NCBI GenBank assembly: GCA_027625205.1
Contig: JAQBVZ010000016.1
Location: 1-9,163, forward strand
Direction: 5' to 3'
From: Chloroflexota bacterium
Lineage (GTDB): Bacteria; Chloroflexota; Dehalococcoidia; Lucifugimonadales; Australimonadaceae
DNA: 9,163 bases
This document shows, piece by piece, positions 1 to 5,947 of the stretch. The notes under the pieces are model-generated. The model was not told where the DNA came from and searched no databases. It worked only from the letters and a program-made list of their open reading frames with translations. Every line of letters starts with the position of its first letter. Within the stretch, counting starts at the first letter, position 1. A program made the position numbers and the translations under genes.

Positions 1-422
1 GGCTCGGAACCCCACATGCCCCGCATGATGGTCACCGCATCTCGCAAATCTGCAAGACGTTCACCTCCGGTACCGTAGGGAATCCCGTAGGCTAGGTAAT
101 GCGGCTCCTGTCCGCCAGCCCCCAGAGTCAGCTCCAGGCGTCCTCCGGTGACAACGTCCAGCGTCGCGGCCATCTTTGCCGTAAGGCCGGGATTTCGAAA
201 AGGGATGTTCAGCGTCCGGTGGGTAATCGTGATTTTGGTGGTAAGCGCTCCAAGTGCGGAAGCCAGCGTCCACGCCTCAAGGTTGTTCTCCGTGGGGCGG
301 TCGTTGATGGCAACCACGTCGAAGCCCGCCTCCTCGGCCGCCTTTGTCATGGTCACCGTTCGGTCGTAAGACCAGTTGCCCAGCGCAATGCCAAACCGTA
401 AAGGATTGTTGGTCGCGGACAT
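1..422 (-). CDS. LLM-class flavin-dependent oxidoreductase (luciferase-like monooxygenase), C-terminus cut by window edge
   Basis: The first 140 codons are present; the rest lies left of the window. Translation from the ATG at 422-420 starts MSATNNPLRFGIALGNWSYD and continues with AEEAGFDVVAINDRP (about 29-43), a run ITITHRTLNIPFRNPGLTAK, then the family-typical AATLDVVTGGRLELTLGAGG followed by a GERL...DAVTIMRGMW segment. This order (FGI start, EEAGFD, R-P-G-L-A-K, LD..TGGR, R..D.V.IMR..W) is that of the bacterial luciferase-like TIM-barrel family, which uses reduced flavin (FMN or F420) to oxidise small organic substrates. The substrate cannot be told from this part. The start is supported by AGGAGA at 434-429, six bases upstream. 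The gene is divergent from the carboxymuconolactone-decarboxylase-like gene at 524, with about 100 bp for both promoters. Family assignment is confident; specificity is unknown. Confidence 0.9.
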   Translation of the reverse strand, partial: MSATNNPLRFGIALGNWSYDRTVTMTKAAEEAGFDVVAINDRPTENNLEAWTLASALGALTTKITITHRTLNIPFRNPGLTAKMAATLDVVTGGRLELTLGAGGQEPHYLAYGIPYGTGGERLADLRDAVTIMRGMWGSE

Positions 423-514
423 GGCGGGTCTCCTGTTTGTGTGCATTGTGAAATGGGGCGTGCTGAACGGAGCGCATGGTACTACACTGTCGCGATTCCA
501 AGAGGAAATGCAAA

Positions 515-518
515 GGAG
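515..518 (+). promoter_or_regulatory. Ribosome binding site deciding the start of the gene at 524
   Basis: GGAG within AAAGGAGA lies five bases before the ATG at 524. An in-frame ATG at 476 has no comparable site and would add 16 residues that match nothing in the family, so 524 is the better start. Confidence 0.75.
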
Positions 519-523
519 ACACC

Positions 524-838
524 ATGGCCCCGGAACGCGTAACTGGCCCCTGGGATGAGCTTATGCCCCGCTTTGCGGAGCTAACCAACGACACGTTTTT
601 TGGCGAGATTTGGGAGCGGCCCGCCCTCTCCAAACGGGAACGGAGCATCCTTGCCGTATCCGCGCTGGCGGCCCTGTACAGGACTGACCAGTTGCGCGGC
701 AACCTACGGCGGGCACTGCGCCACGGCCTGACCAAGGATGAATTGGCAGAAGCCATTATGCACGTAGGCTTCTACGGTGGCTGGCCGGTGGCCGTAAACG
801 CATATCAGGTGCTCAAAGAGGTGCTGGAAGAGAGCTAG
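524..838 (+). CDS. Carboxymuconolactone decarboxylase (CMD/AhpD-fold) family protein
   Basis: This 104-residue protein is the usual length for a single-domain CMD protein. It shows FFGEIWERPALSKRERSILAVSALAAL (about 25-51), a linking helix, then GLTKDELAEAIMHVGFYGGW (68-87) and PVAVNAYQVL. The last two blocks are the CMD core helix pair of the PcaC type, with His80 in the conserved position. The CxxC of the AhpD peroxidase branch is absent, so it belongs with the decarboxylase-like, non-thiol members. PcaC decarboxylates gamma-carboxymuconolactone in protocatechuate breakdown, but many short homologues act on other compounds or are uncharacterised, so I give no symbol. It lies between a flavin-dependent oxidoreductase and an ABM-fold protein, which suggests a small catabolic group. 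Its TAG overlaps the stop codon of the convergent gene at 835-838. Confidence 0.9.
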   Translation: MAPERVTGPWDELMPRFAELTNDTFFGEIWERPALSKRERSILAVSALAALYRTDQLRGNLRRALRHGLTKDELAEAIMHVGFYGGWPVAVNAYQVLKEVLEES

Positions 839-1146
839 CGCCAGGCGTCATCAGCCGGGTACACGTTGCTCCCGCCCACTCGCGCAGGAGGCTCTGCCAG
901 GAACTCTGGAGAGAGCTTGGCGTACTGCTGGAAGTGCGGCGACGCCCGGTGCGCCTCAAGGTCTGCCTCTGACCTATAGACCTCATAGAAGAAAAACCGG
1001 TTAGGGTCATCGTTGTTCTGCACAATATCAAAGCGCAGACACCCTTGCTCTTGAGTGTTTGAGCCCACCGCGTTAGCGGTAATGGACTCGATAAACGCGT
1101 CCCGGTGTTCCGGTTTCACATGCACGTTGACCATCAACACATACAT
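835..1146 (-). CDS. Antibiotic biosynthesis monooxygenase (ABM/YgiN/LsrG-like) domain protein
   Basis: A 103-residue single-domain protein. It begins MYVLMVNVHVKPEHRDAFIE, then has GCLRFDIVQNNDDPNRFFFYEVYRS (35-59) and a LEAHRASPHFQQY block (63-75). This beta-alpha-beta pattern with the FFFYEVY strand and the AH..SPHF motif is typical of the ABM dimeric ferredoxin-like fold found in quinone-forming monooxygenases, the autoinducer-2 isomerase LsrG and many uncharacterised proteins. The start is taken at 1146 because AAGGAGGG (1158-1151) is a strong ribosome binding site four bases upstream. A frame extension upstream to 1230 would translate straight through that site. The gene is convergent with the CMD-family gene, the two stop codons sharing CTAG, and divergent from the secreted protein at 1324. 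The substrate is unknown. Confidence 0.88.
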   Translation of the reverse strand: MYVLMVNVHVKPEHRDAFIESITANAVGSNTQEQGCLRFDIVQNNDDPNRFFFYEVYRSEADLEAHRASPHFQQYAKLSPEFLAEPPARVGGSNVYPADDAWR

Positions 1147-1150
1147 AAAG

Positions 1151-1158
1151 CCCTCCTT
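1151..1158 (-). promoter_or_regulatory. Strong ribosome binding site for the ABM-domain gene
   Basis: AAGGAGGG on the minus strand, four bases before the ATG at 1146. It sets the start codon of the ABM-domain gene and argues against a longer N-terminus. Confidence 0.8.
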
Positions 1159-1237
1159 GGCCTTCTTACTAAGCCACAGCAGCCATATTGCGATATTCTC
1201 TTCGTTAGCTGTGTACGGTACTCCATCCATCCATTCC

Positions 1238-1266
1238 TTGACAGTTCAAATCAGAATAGTTAGCTT
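1238..1266 (+). promoter_or_regulatory. Possible sigma-70-type promoter of the secreted-protein gene
   Basis: A perfect TTGACA -35 hexamer at 1238-1243 is followed after exactly 17 bases by TAGCTT at 1261-1266, a poor -10 (three of six consensus positions). It lies in the 177-bp divergent spacer and would give a leader of about 50 bases before the GTG at 1324. Inferred from sequence only. Confidence 0.4.
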
Positions 1267-1323
1267 TGAAGTGGGCAATGACATTGAAGGCATCCTAGCC
1301 TCAGCCCCGGCCCTGGAGTTCTT

Positions 1324-1986
1324 GTGAATTTCCGCGTACTCTTCTCTTCGCCCCCGCTAACAGGTTTGATAGTGATGTTAACCGTGATAGCCGGGTACAT
1401 GGCTGCCAACGGCACTTCCATCAGCGCGCAAGAGGCGCCATGGCCAACGCCACCCCCTGGCGTCCCATTCACTCCCCCACTCTTACAAGACCCCGTTGAG
1501 GTATCTGCTGCGCTACCAGGCAGCTCTACGCTTGTGGTCTTTCCTCAATGGCCGGGGCAGATTCCCCTTGTCCCGCCAGTCCCCCAGACCACCCTGGTCT
1601 TTGAAAGCACCAATGAGCATCCGCCCATCACACTGGTAGTGGATGCCGGCACAGCGGACCACACCCTCCAGATCAGGTATACGCCCTTGGCCGTTGAAGA
1701 CCTGCCTGCAGCTAGCCAAGGACGAACCCTACTACGAGCCTTCCTCCTTGAGCCGTTCGATGCTTTAGCTGAACCCGTGTCCACCGCATTCGCGCGGCCC
1801 ATGAAGTTAACAATTCCAGTAGCCACTCTTACTGGCGCTGGCATACAAGGTGACCGTTTGCTTGTGGCTCTGCTGGACGCAGAGGAGGGCCTCTGGCGTC
1901 CACTCATCACAACATACTATCCAGGCACCAATACACTAGAGGTCAGACTGATTGCCTTTGACACCATTGCCCTATTGCAAGAATAG
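1324..1986 (+). CDS. Secreted or membrane-anchored protein with one beta-rich domain, function unknown
   Basis: A 220-residue protein read from GTG at 1324, with GGAG at 1315-1318 five bases upstream. Residues 12-30 form a hydrophobic segment (LTGLIVMLTVIAGYMAANG). A cleavage point near TSISA/Q (about 35) is plausible, so export is likely. A proline-rich stretch follows (PWPTPPPGVPFTPP, about 39-52). The C-terminal half contains PMKLTIPVATL, then GDRLLVALLDAEEGLWRPL and a NTLEVRLIAFDTIALLQE ending. This resembles, by my reading, a beta-sandwich pattern common in bacterial surface proteins (a 'LxLxxxDxxxGxWxPL ... NTVxAxxxHFSxFAL' layout), but I cannot name the family. It converges on the Ig-repeat lipoprotein with a gap of only 36 bp. 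A shared extracytoplasmic role is possible but not shown. Confidence 0.75.
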   Translation: MNFRVLFSSPPLTGLIVMLTVIAGYMAANGTSISAQEAPWPTPPPGVPFTPPLLQDPVEVSAALPGSSTLVVFPQWPGQIPLVPPVPQTTLVFESTNEHPPITLVVDAGTADHTLQIRYTPLAVEDLPAASQGRTLLRAFLLEPFDALAEPVSTAFARPMKLTIPVATLTGAGIQGDRLLVALLDAEEGLWRPLITTYYPGTNTLEVRLIAFDTIALLQE

Positions 1987-2022
1987 GTCAGTCTCACTGG
2001 ATGATGCCCGTTCCCTCCGCTC

Positions 2023-3186
2023 TCACCTTACCCGTTGGACCGCGCGCACCCGTATGGCGGCTGGATAATCTCCGGGATTATCGCTAGCACTCAGAAGGCC
2101 TGAAGTGGTCAATCTCCCTGCGCCGCTATCTTGCAGGTCCCACGTAAAGCTGACGTCAAATAACTGGAACCCCGCCGCATCATATGCGCTAGCCAAGAAA
2201 AGGAGGCTGCCACCAGGCTTCATTGTGACGCTGGCCGGTGTAATTTCCACTCTGCTCAACTGCCCCAGCACCACGAGCGTGGCTGTGGCCTGGCGCGGCG
2301 GCCCATTACCTGTGAATTCATCACGCACCAGTACTTGGACAGCGCCTGGATACACCCCCGGCTCTCCAATTGCAGTAATCCGACCGCGACTGTCCACCAT
2401 GGCCACACCAGATTGCGCTGTCCACTGAACGTCAGTTGCCTCAAGCCGATTACCATCCAAGTCGAAATTAAGGAACGTCGCCTGCTGCGTGTCACCTTGC
2501 CGAAGGCGAATGATATCCGGAGTAATGATGCTGCGCTGCCCCTCTATGGGTGTACGTGTAACATCGTCCGCGCTCCGTATAACTACCGTTGCAGTAGCTG
2601 GAACAGTAGCGCCGGAGAATTCCCCGCCAAGTACAACTATGGCTTGTATTGCGTCCAGATGCAGCCCCGGCGCATTACCCATAGTAAAGACCCCATCGTC
2701 AGCAAACGCTCCCACATTAGGATCAGATGCTCGCCATATGGTCCGGTCTATAGGCACCCGCACTCCCTGCCGGTCATAAACAAAGGCCAGGAACTGCTTC
2801 TCTTCACCCGGAAGCCCCACTATGGACTCAGGAGCAATGATGGCGCGTACTCCATCTGCAAGTATGTCTTCCGCTGATAGGACAGCTATGGAAGCTGTCG
2901 CGATTACTCGAGCCTCTGTGCCCCCCAGCCTCCGGGCCTGTACCTCAATCACATTTGAATAAACGCCATGGGTATCCCCTGCAATAATAATGCCATTGCT
3001 TTGCATGGTCCCAGCCAGAGGGTCAGTGACCCGCCAACGGAGGTCCACGCCCTGGATATAGCTACCGGTTTCACTCAGGGCAATAGCTTGAAAAAGCACT
3101 TGGGTCCCGGGGCGTACTTGGTTGATGGAAGGAAATAGCGTAACGGATGCCAATGTGGCCCCTGCCGGGCCTACGGTTACCACCAC
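2023..3186 (-). CDS. Ig-like repeat protein, downstream fragment of a frameshifted lipoprotein gene
   Basis: An open frame of 387 residues with four of the five Ig-like repeats of the original protein: about 11-105, 112-205, 215-308 and 311-387. Each repeat has the layout ITP...hPG...F.A...D..G......W...D...G.....G...AG..PG.Y..AI.V.A followed by a TATLVV-type last strand, as in bacterial Ig-like (Big2-type) domains of surface proteins. The only available start, GTG at 3186, has no well-placed ribosome binding site and sits in the middle of a beta-strand, so this is very probably not an independent gene. The preceding frame (3620-3177) continues into it if one G is added at 3219-3215 (see findings). 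The last repeat stops at RAVQRVR before its final strand, which may mark a second lesion. Function is likely structural or adhesive outside the membrane; partners are unknown. Confidence 0.75.
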   Translation of the reverse strand: MVVTVGPAGATLASVTLFPSINQVRPGTQVLFQAIALSETGSYIQGVDLRWRVTDPLAGTMQSNGIIIAGDTHGVYSNVIEVQARRLGGTEARVIATASIAVLSAEDILADGVRAIIAPESIVGLPGEEKQFLAFVYDRQGVRVPIDRTIWRASDPNVGAFADDGVFTMGNAPGLHLDAIQAIVVLGGEFSGATVPATATVVIRSADDVTRTPIEGQRSIITPDIIRLRQGDTQQATFLNFDLDGNRLEATDVQWTAQSGVAMVDSRGRITAIGEPGVYPGAVQVLVRDEFTGNGPPRQATATLVVLGQLSRVEITPASVTMKPGGSLLFLASAYDAAGFQLFDVSFTWDLQDSGAGRLTTSGLLSASDNPGDYPAAIRVRAVQRVR

Positions 3187-3620
3187 AACTGAGGCCGTCC
3201 CTTGAACTCCCGGTCCCCCACCGTTTGAACGGCCGTGACCTCAATGGCGCGTTGGTAAACTCCCTGCTGCGTGCCAGCCGTAAAGACGCCACCTACCGTG
3301 ATTGTGCCTGCACGCTGGTCACGCATTTGCCATTGCAAGCTCACATTGCTGAGGTAGCGTCCAGCTGTATCCAGGGCCACCGCTGTGAAAATGGCAACGT
3401 TCCCCTGGGGCACCGTAACTATTGACGGCACCGCCTGGACTGACCCTACCCGGGTGGGCACTGAGGGGCTTATCTGGACATCCGCAAGGGCATCAACCGT
3501 AATACGCGCATTGCCAGACCCATCGCCAAACAGCCCGCTGCCGTCTCCGTCTAGGCCGCAGGCTGAACTGGTAAGTACTATGAGGAGGGCCGTAGCCCGA
3601 AGCGTCCGATTGATTAGCAT
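3177..3620 (-). CDS. Lipoprotein with Ig-like repeats, N-terminal fragment (frameshifted)
   Basis: An open frame of 147 residues. MLINRTLRATALLIVLTSSAC has a short basic start, a hydrophobic core and a Cys at 21. The lipobox (SSAC rather than LxxC) is weak but the context fits an exported lipoprotein. Residues 21-37 are Gly/Asp-rich (CGLDGDGSGLFGDGSGN), a typical flexible tether. One Ig-like repeat spans about 47-133 (QISPSV...VPQGNVAIFTAVALD...WQMRDQRAGTITVGGVFTAGTQQGVYQRAIEVTAVQTV). After V134 the frame gives a non-homologous tail (GDREFKGRPQLWW, stop). Adding one G in the run at 3219-3215 changes this to GGPGVQGTASVVVVTV and joins the downstream fragment. The intact gene would run 3620-2023 and encode 532 residues with five repeats. 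The start has no clear ribosome binding site. Confidence 0.75.
   Translation of the reverse strand: MLINRTLRATALLIVLTSSACGLDGDGSGLFGDGSGNARITVDALADVQISPSVPTRVGSVQAVPSIVTVPQGNVAIFTAVALDTAGRYLSNVSLQWQMRDQRAGTITVGGVFTAGTQQGVYQRAIEVTAVQTVGDREFKGRPQLWW
3215..3219 (-). other. Frameshift site (run of five G) inside the Ig-repeat lipoprotein gene
   Basis: CCCCC on the plus strand, GGGGG on the coding strand. The frame before it and the frame after it both encode the same Ig-like repeat pattern, offset by one base. Restoring a sixth G makes 2023-3620 a single open frame of 533 codons including the stop. Confidence 0.7.
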
Positions 3621-3731
3621 CCGGACGCGGAATATATCGGTAGAAATATCGACACGTCCCCAATGCGGAATGTACGGTGGGCGCGCTTTCGTTGCGCCTA
3701 CCTATTCTTTGACACCGCGCTACAGTAAAAG

Positions 3732-3750
3732 GGTGGCTTACAAAGCCACC
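3732..3750. other. Perfect 8-bp inverted repeat with 3-base loop, possible weak minus-strand terminator
   Basis: GGTGGCTT (3732-3739), loop ACA, AAGCCACC (3743-3750). On the minus strand the stem is followed by CCTTTT, a short T run, so it could act as a weak intrinsic terminator for leftward transcription entering the lipoprotein leader. On the plus strand no T run follows. It could also be an operator. The structure is clear; its role is not. Confidence 0.5.
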
Positions 3751-3860
3751 TACGAACAACTCTACGTGGTTGCCCACTAACCGTCAATCCACCTTTAGGG
3801 CGATGGTCTGTACACTGACTGAGTATCACAAGGGCAAGCTGGCCGCTGTACAACCGCCCC

Positions 3861-3869
3861 TGCTATGAT
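3861..3869 (+). promoter_or_regulatory. Extended -10 promoter element of the pyruvate kinase gene
   Basis: TGCTATGAT: a TG one base before TATGAT (five of six matches to TATAAT). No recognisable -35 lies 16-18 bases upstream, as is common for extended -10 promoters. The start of transcription would be near 3876, leaving about 25 bases of leader that include GGAGG at 3891-3895. Confidence 0.5.
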
Positions 3870-3899
3870 GACGGGAACGCTCACCAATGTGGAGGCTAC

Positions 3900-5327
3900 G
3901 TGCCGAACATACAGGTGTACCGGCGAACGAAAATCGTCGCCACGCTAGGCCCCGCCTGCTTCAGTGAAGACACCTTGAGCCGTCTCATCCGAGCCGGGGT
4001 GGACTGCTTCCGCCTCAACTTTTCCCACGGGACTCATGCAGAGTTTGAACAAGCCATTCCCCGTATCCGCAGGCTCTCTCAAGAGGCTGGCCGCGCGGTG
4101 GCCTTGCTCCAGGATATCCAGGGGCCACGGTTGCGGACTGGCCGCGTCTCCGGCGGCGGCACACTATTACTAGAGAGCGGACAAAAATTGACCGTTACCA
4201 CGGAGGAAGTGGAAGGGAGCCAGGACGGCATTTCCATACCCTACCCGCAACTCTCCACTGACGTTGCCCCGGGCCACCGCATGCTCCTGGCTGACGGAGT
4301 CATAGCCCTACGGGTGCTGAAAGTGTCCCCCTATGAGGTTCTGACGGAAGTAGAGCGCGGTGGTGAGCTTGGAGAACATAAGGGACTGAACCTACCGGAT
4401 ACTCACGTGACGGCTGCACCGCTCACAAACAAGGACAAAGATGACCTGGCCTTTGGCGTACGTCATGAGATGGACTACGTCGCGCTAAGCTTCGTACGTC
4501 GCAGGGATGACGTGCTGGACTGTCGCCGGTATATCCACCAGATGGGTGGAAACTCTCCCATCATTGCAAAGATAGAGAATCCCCAGGCGCTGGATGACCT
4601 GGAAGGCATCATGTCCGTAAGTGACGGTGTCATGGTTGCACGTGGAGACCTTGGCGTGGAGGTCTCTCCAGAGCGCGTGCCGCTGCTCCAAAAGCGGATC
4701 ATCAGTCGCGCCAATGAGCTTGGCCTGCCGGTAATCACCGCAACACAGATGTTGGAGTCCATGGTGGAGCATGCCGTACCCACAAGGGCAGAAGCCAGTG
4801 ACGTGGCCAACGCCATCCTGGACGGCACGGACGCCGTAATGCTCTCTGCTGAAACAGCCGTGGGTAAACACCCTATCGCTACCGTGGAGACCATGGTGCG
4901 CATTGCTCATGAGGCTGAGCCGGCAAACACGGACGCTCGTACAACCAGTGAACCCACAAACGACGAAGCGCACGCTATGGCACGCGCCGCTAAGTCCATA
5001 GCAACTGATTTGGACACAAAAGCAATAGCCGTATTCACCAAGAGCGGCCGTTCAGCGCAGGTGCTTGCAAGCGTACGACCCTTCACCCCCGTGTACGCCT
5101 TCACCGGAGACCCTTCTGTGTTCCGCCGGTTGGCGCTCTGGTATGGCATAACGCCCGTACTCATACAGCCATTGACGGAAACTGAAGCCATGGTCCAGCA
5201 ATGCCTTCAAGAACTGTCGCGTATGCAGGTGGTCGCTCCCAATGACCGGGTCGTGGTGGTGGGCTCCGCTCCGCAGGTGATTGGCGGCCAAACAAATCTG
5301 GTCACGGTGCGGACGGTTGGAGCATGA
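3900..5327 (+). CDS. pyk: Pyruvate kinase
   Basis: A 475-residue protein of standard bacterial length that transfers phosphate from phosphoenolpyruvate to ADP, the last step of glycolysis, in the cytoplasm. The start is GTG with GGAGG four bases upstream. Visible motifs are RRTKIVATLGPA (8-19), FRLNFSHG (37-44), the DIQGPRLRTG loop (72-81), a B domain up to about 170, AKIENPQAL (223-231) with catalytic Lys224 and metal ligand Glu226, ARGDLGVEV (247-255) with Asp250, ITATQMLESM (279-288) with Thr282, and AEASDVANAILDGTDAVMLSAETAVGKHP. The C-terminal domain is complete and has no extra PEP-utilising domain. Gln74 and Arg77 replace the Lys and Glu of the K+-dependent DTKGPEIRTG form, suggesting a K+-independent enzyme. 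The next gene overlaps the stop codon, so coupling is likely. Confidence 0.97.
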   Translation: MPNIQVYRRTKIVATLGPACFSEDTLSRLIRAGVDCFRLNFSHGTHAEFEQAIPRIRRLSQEAGRAVALLQDIQGPRLRTGRVSGGGTLLLESGQKLTVTTEEVEGSQDGISIPYPQLSTDVAPGHRMLLADGVIALRVLKVSPYEVLTEVERGGELGEHKGLNLPDTHVTAAPLTNKDKDDLAFGVRHEMDYVALSFVRRRDDVLDCRRYIHQMGGNSPIIAKIENPQALDDLEGIMSVSDGVMVARGDLGVEVSPERVPLLQKRIISRANELGLPVITATQMLESMVEHAVPTRAEASDVANAILDGTDAVMLSAETAVGKHPIATVETMVRIAHEAEPANTDARTTSEPTNDEAHAMARAAKSIATDLDTKAIAVFTKSGRSAQVLASVRPFTPVYAFTGDPSVFRRLALWYGITPVLIQPLTETEAMVQQCLQELSRMQVVAPNDRVVVVGSAPQVIGGQTNLVTVRTVGA

Positions 5328-5330
5328 TGA
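5319..5330 (+). other. Start-stop overlap joining pyruvate kinase to the PEBP lipoprotein gene
   Basis: The GGAG at 5319-5322 lies inside the end of pyk and is followed by ATGATGA (5324-5330), in which the pyk TGA is 5325-5327. This layout favours translational coupling by a terminating ribosome and supports one transcript for both genes. Confidence 0.6.
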
Positions 5331-5902
5331 CCAACGGGCGGTGGCATATGAAAGGTTTGAGCCTTGCATCCATAGCAGGCGCTATGCTGCTGACGCTGGC
5401 GGCTTGCGGCGGTGACGGCCAAGCGCCTGACGTATTGGCGCCCGTGGAGGGTTTTACGGCATTCGTCCACCTTACAAGCCCAGCCTTTGAGAGCGGCAGC
5501 CAGATACCAACTGTATTCACCTGCGATGGCGATGACCGCTCACCTGCCCTGGCCTGGGAATCCATCCCCACCGGCACTCAAAGCCTGGCCCTAATCATGG
5601 AAGACCCGGATGCACCTGGCGGAACGTGGAGTCATTGGGTTGCGTACGGCTTGGGCACCGAGTCCTCTGGCCTCTCTGAGGCGACAGCGGACGGCATGTT
5701 GGAGGGCAAGAACGACTTTGGCCGCACAGGCTACGGCGGGCCGTGCCCTCCCACCGGGAGTGACCACCGCTACTTCTTCAGGCTATATGCGCTGGATTCA
5801 GCCGTAGACCTGGAGCCGGGAGCCATCAAATCTGAGTTGTTTGAAGCCATAAATGGTCATGTGTTGGGCGTGGGACAGATCATGGGCACCTATGCGCGAT
5901 AG
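5324..5902 (+). CDS. YbhB/YbcL (PEBP, Raf kinase inhibitor-like) family lipoprotein
   Basis: Up to 192 residues. Three in-frame ATGs are possible: 5324, 5327 and 5348. GGAG at 5319-5322 fits 5327 best (four-base spacing), while 5348 gives the neatest signal peptide (MKGLSLASIAGAMLLTLAAC). Numbered from 5324, the lipobox LAAC ends at Cys28, so the protein should be lipid-anchored outside the membrane. The mature part has the PEBP hallmarks: TSPAFESGSQIP (51-62), SPALAW (73-78), the ligand-pocket DPDAP (94-98), WSHW (102-105), YGGPCPPTG (137-145) and HRYFFRLYALD (148-158). Family members bind anionic or phospho-ligands in that pocket; bacterial roles are mostly undefined. Overlap with the pyruvate kinase stop suggests co-transcription, though a functional link is not obvious. 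Confidence 0.92.
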   Translation: MMTNGRWHMKGLSLASIAGAMLLTLAACGGDGQAPDVLAPVEGFTAFVHLTSPAFESGSQIPTVFTCDGDDRSPALAWESIPTGTQSLALIMEDPDAPGGTWSHWVAYGLGTESSGLSEATADGMLEGKNDFGRTGYGGPCPPTGSDHRYFFRLYALDSAVDLEPGAIKSELFEAINGHVLGVGQIMGTYAR

Positions 5903-5947
5903 CGACAAGCTGTAGTACACTCCCGCCACGCTTCTGTGGAGCGCTCA

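Larger units (their letters stand above)
3621..3899. other. 279-bp divergent intergenic region upstream of pyruvate kinase
   Basis: I see no gene here that matches a family; open frames crossing it on either strand look spurious. It should hold the promoters of the Ig-repeat lipoprotein (leftward) and pyruvate kinase (rightward). It contains an 8-bp hairpin (3732-3750), a weaker hairpin with GGCGC/GCGCC arms (3680-3698), an isolated TTGACA at 3709-3714 without a partner -10, and an extended -10 box at 3861-3869. On the minus strand, TATATT at 3636-3631 could be the lipoprotein -10 but lacks a good -35. Confidence 0.6.

Noticed and set aside
277..756. Minus-strand open frame of 159 residues
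   Set aside because: It runs antisense through the CMD-family gene and out of frame over the luciferase-like gene, both of which have clear family motifs; its own translation is Arg/Ser-rich without recognisable motifs.
1222..1235. Short TCCA tandem repeat
   Set aside because: About three units only, too short to call a functional or phase-variable repeat.
2335..2877. Plus-strand open frame of 180 residues antisense to the Ig repeats
   Set aside because: The opposite strand has repeated, family-like structure across the same bases; the plus-strand translation shows none.
3207..3225. Programmed -1 ribosomal frameshift at the G run
   Set aside because: The direction would fit, but the codons GTG GGG GAC do not form a standard slippery heptamer and I see no clear downstream stem; a one-base loss is simpler.
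3680..3698. GGCGC/GCGCC hairpin
   Set aside because: The stem is only five bases with no T run on either strand; it is likely chance in GC-rich sequence.
3709..3714. TTGACA as the pyruvate kinase -35
   Set aside because: No -10-like hexamer lies 16-18 bases downstream, and it is nearly 190 bases from the start codon.
3385..3780. Plus-strand open frame of 131 residues across the lipoprotein start and spacer
   Set aside because: It is antisense to a recognisable signal peptide and Ig repeat, lacks motifs and ends in intergenic sequence.
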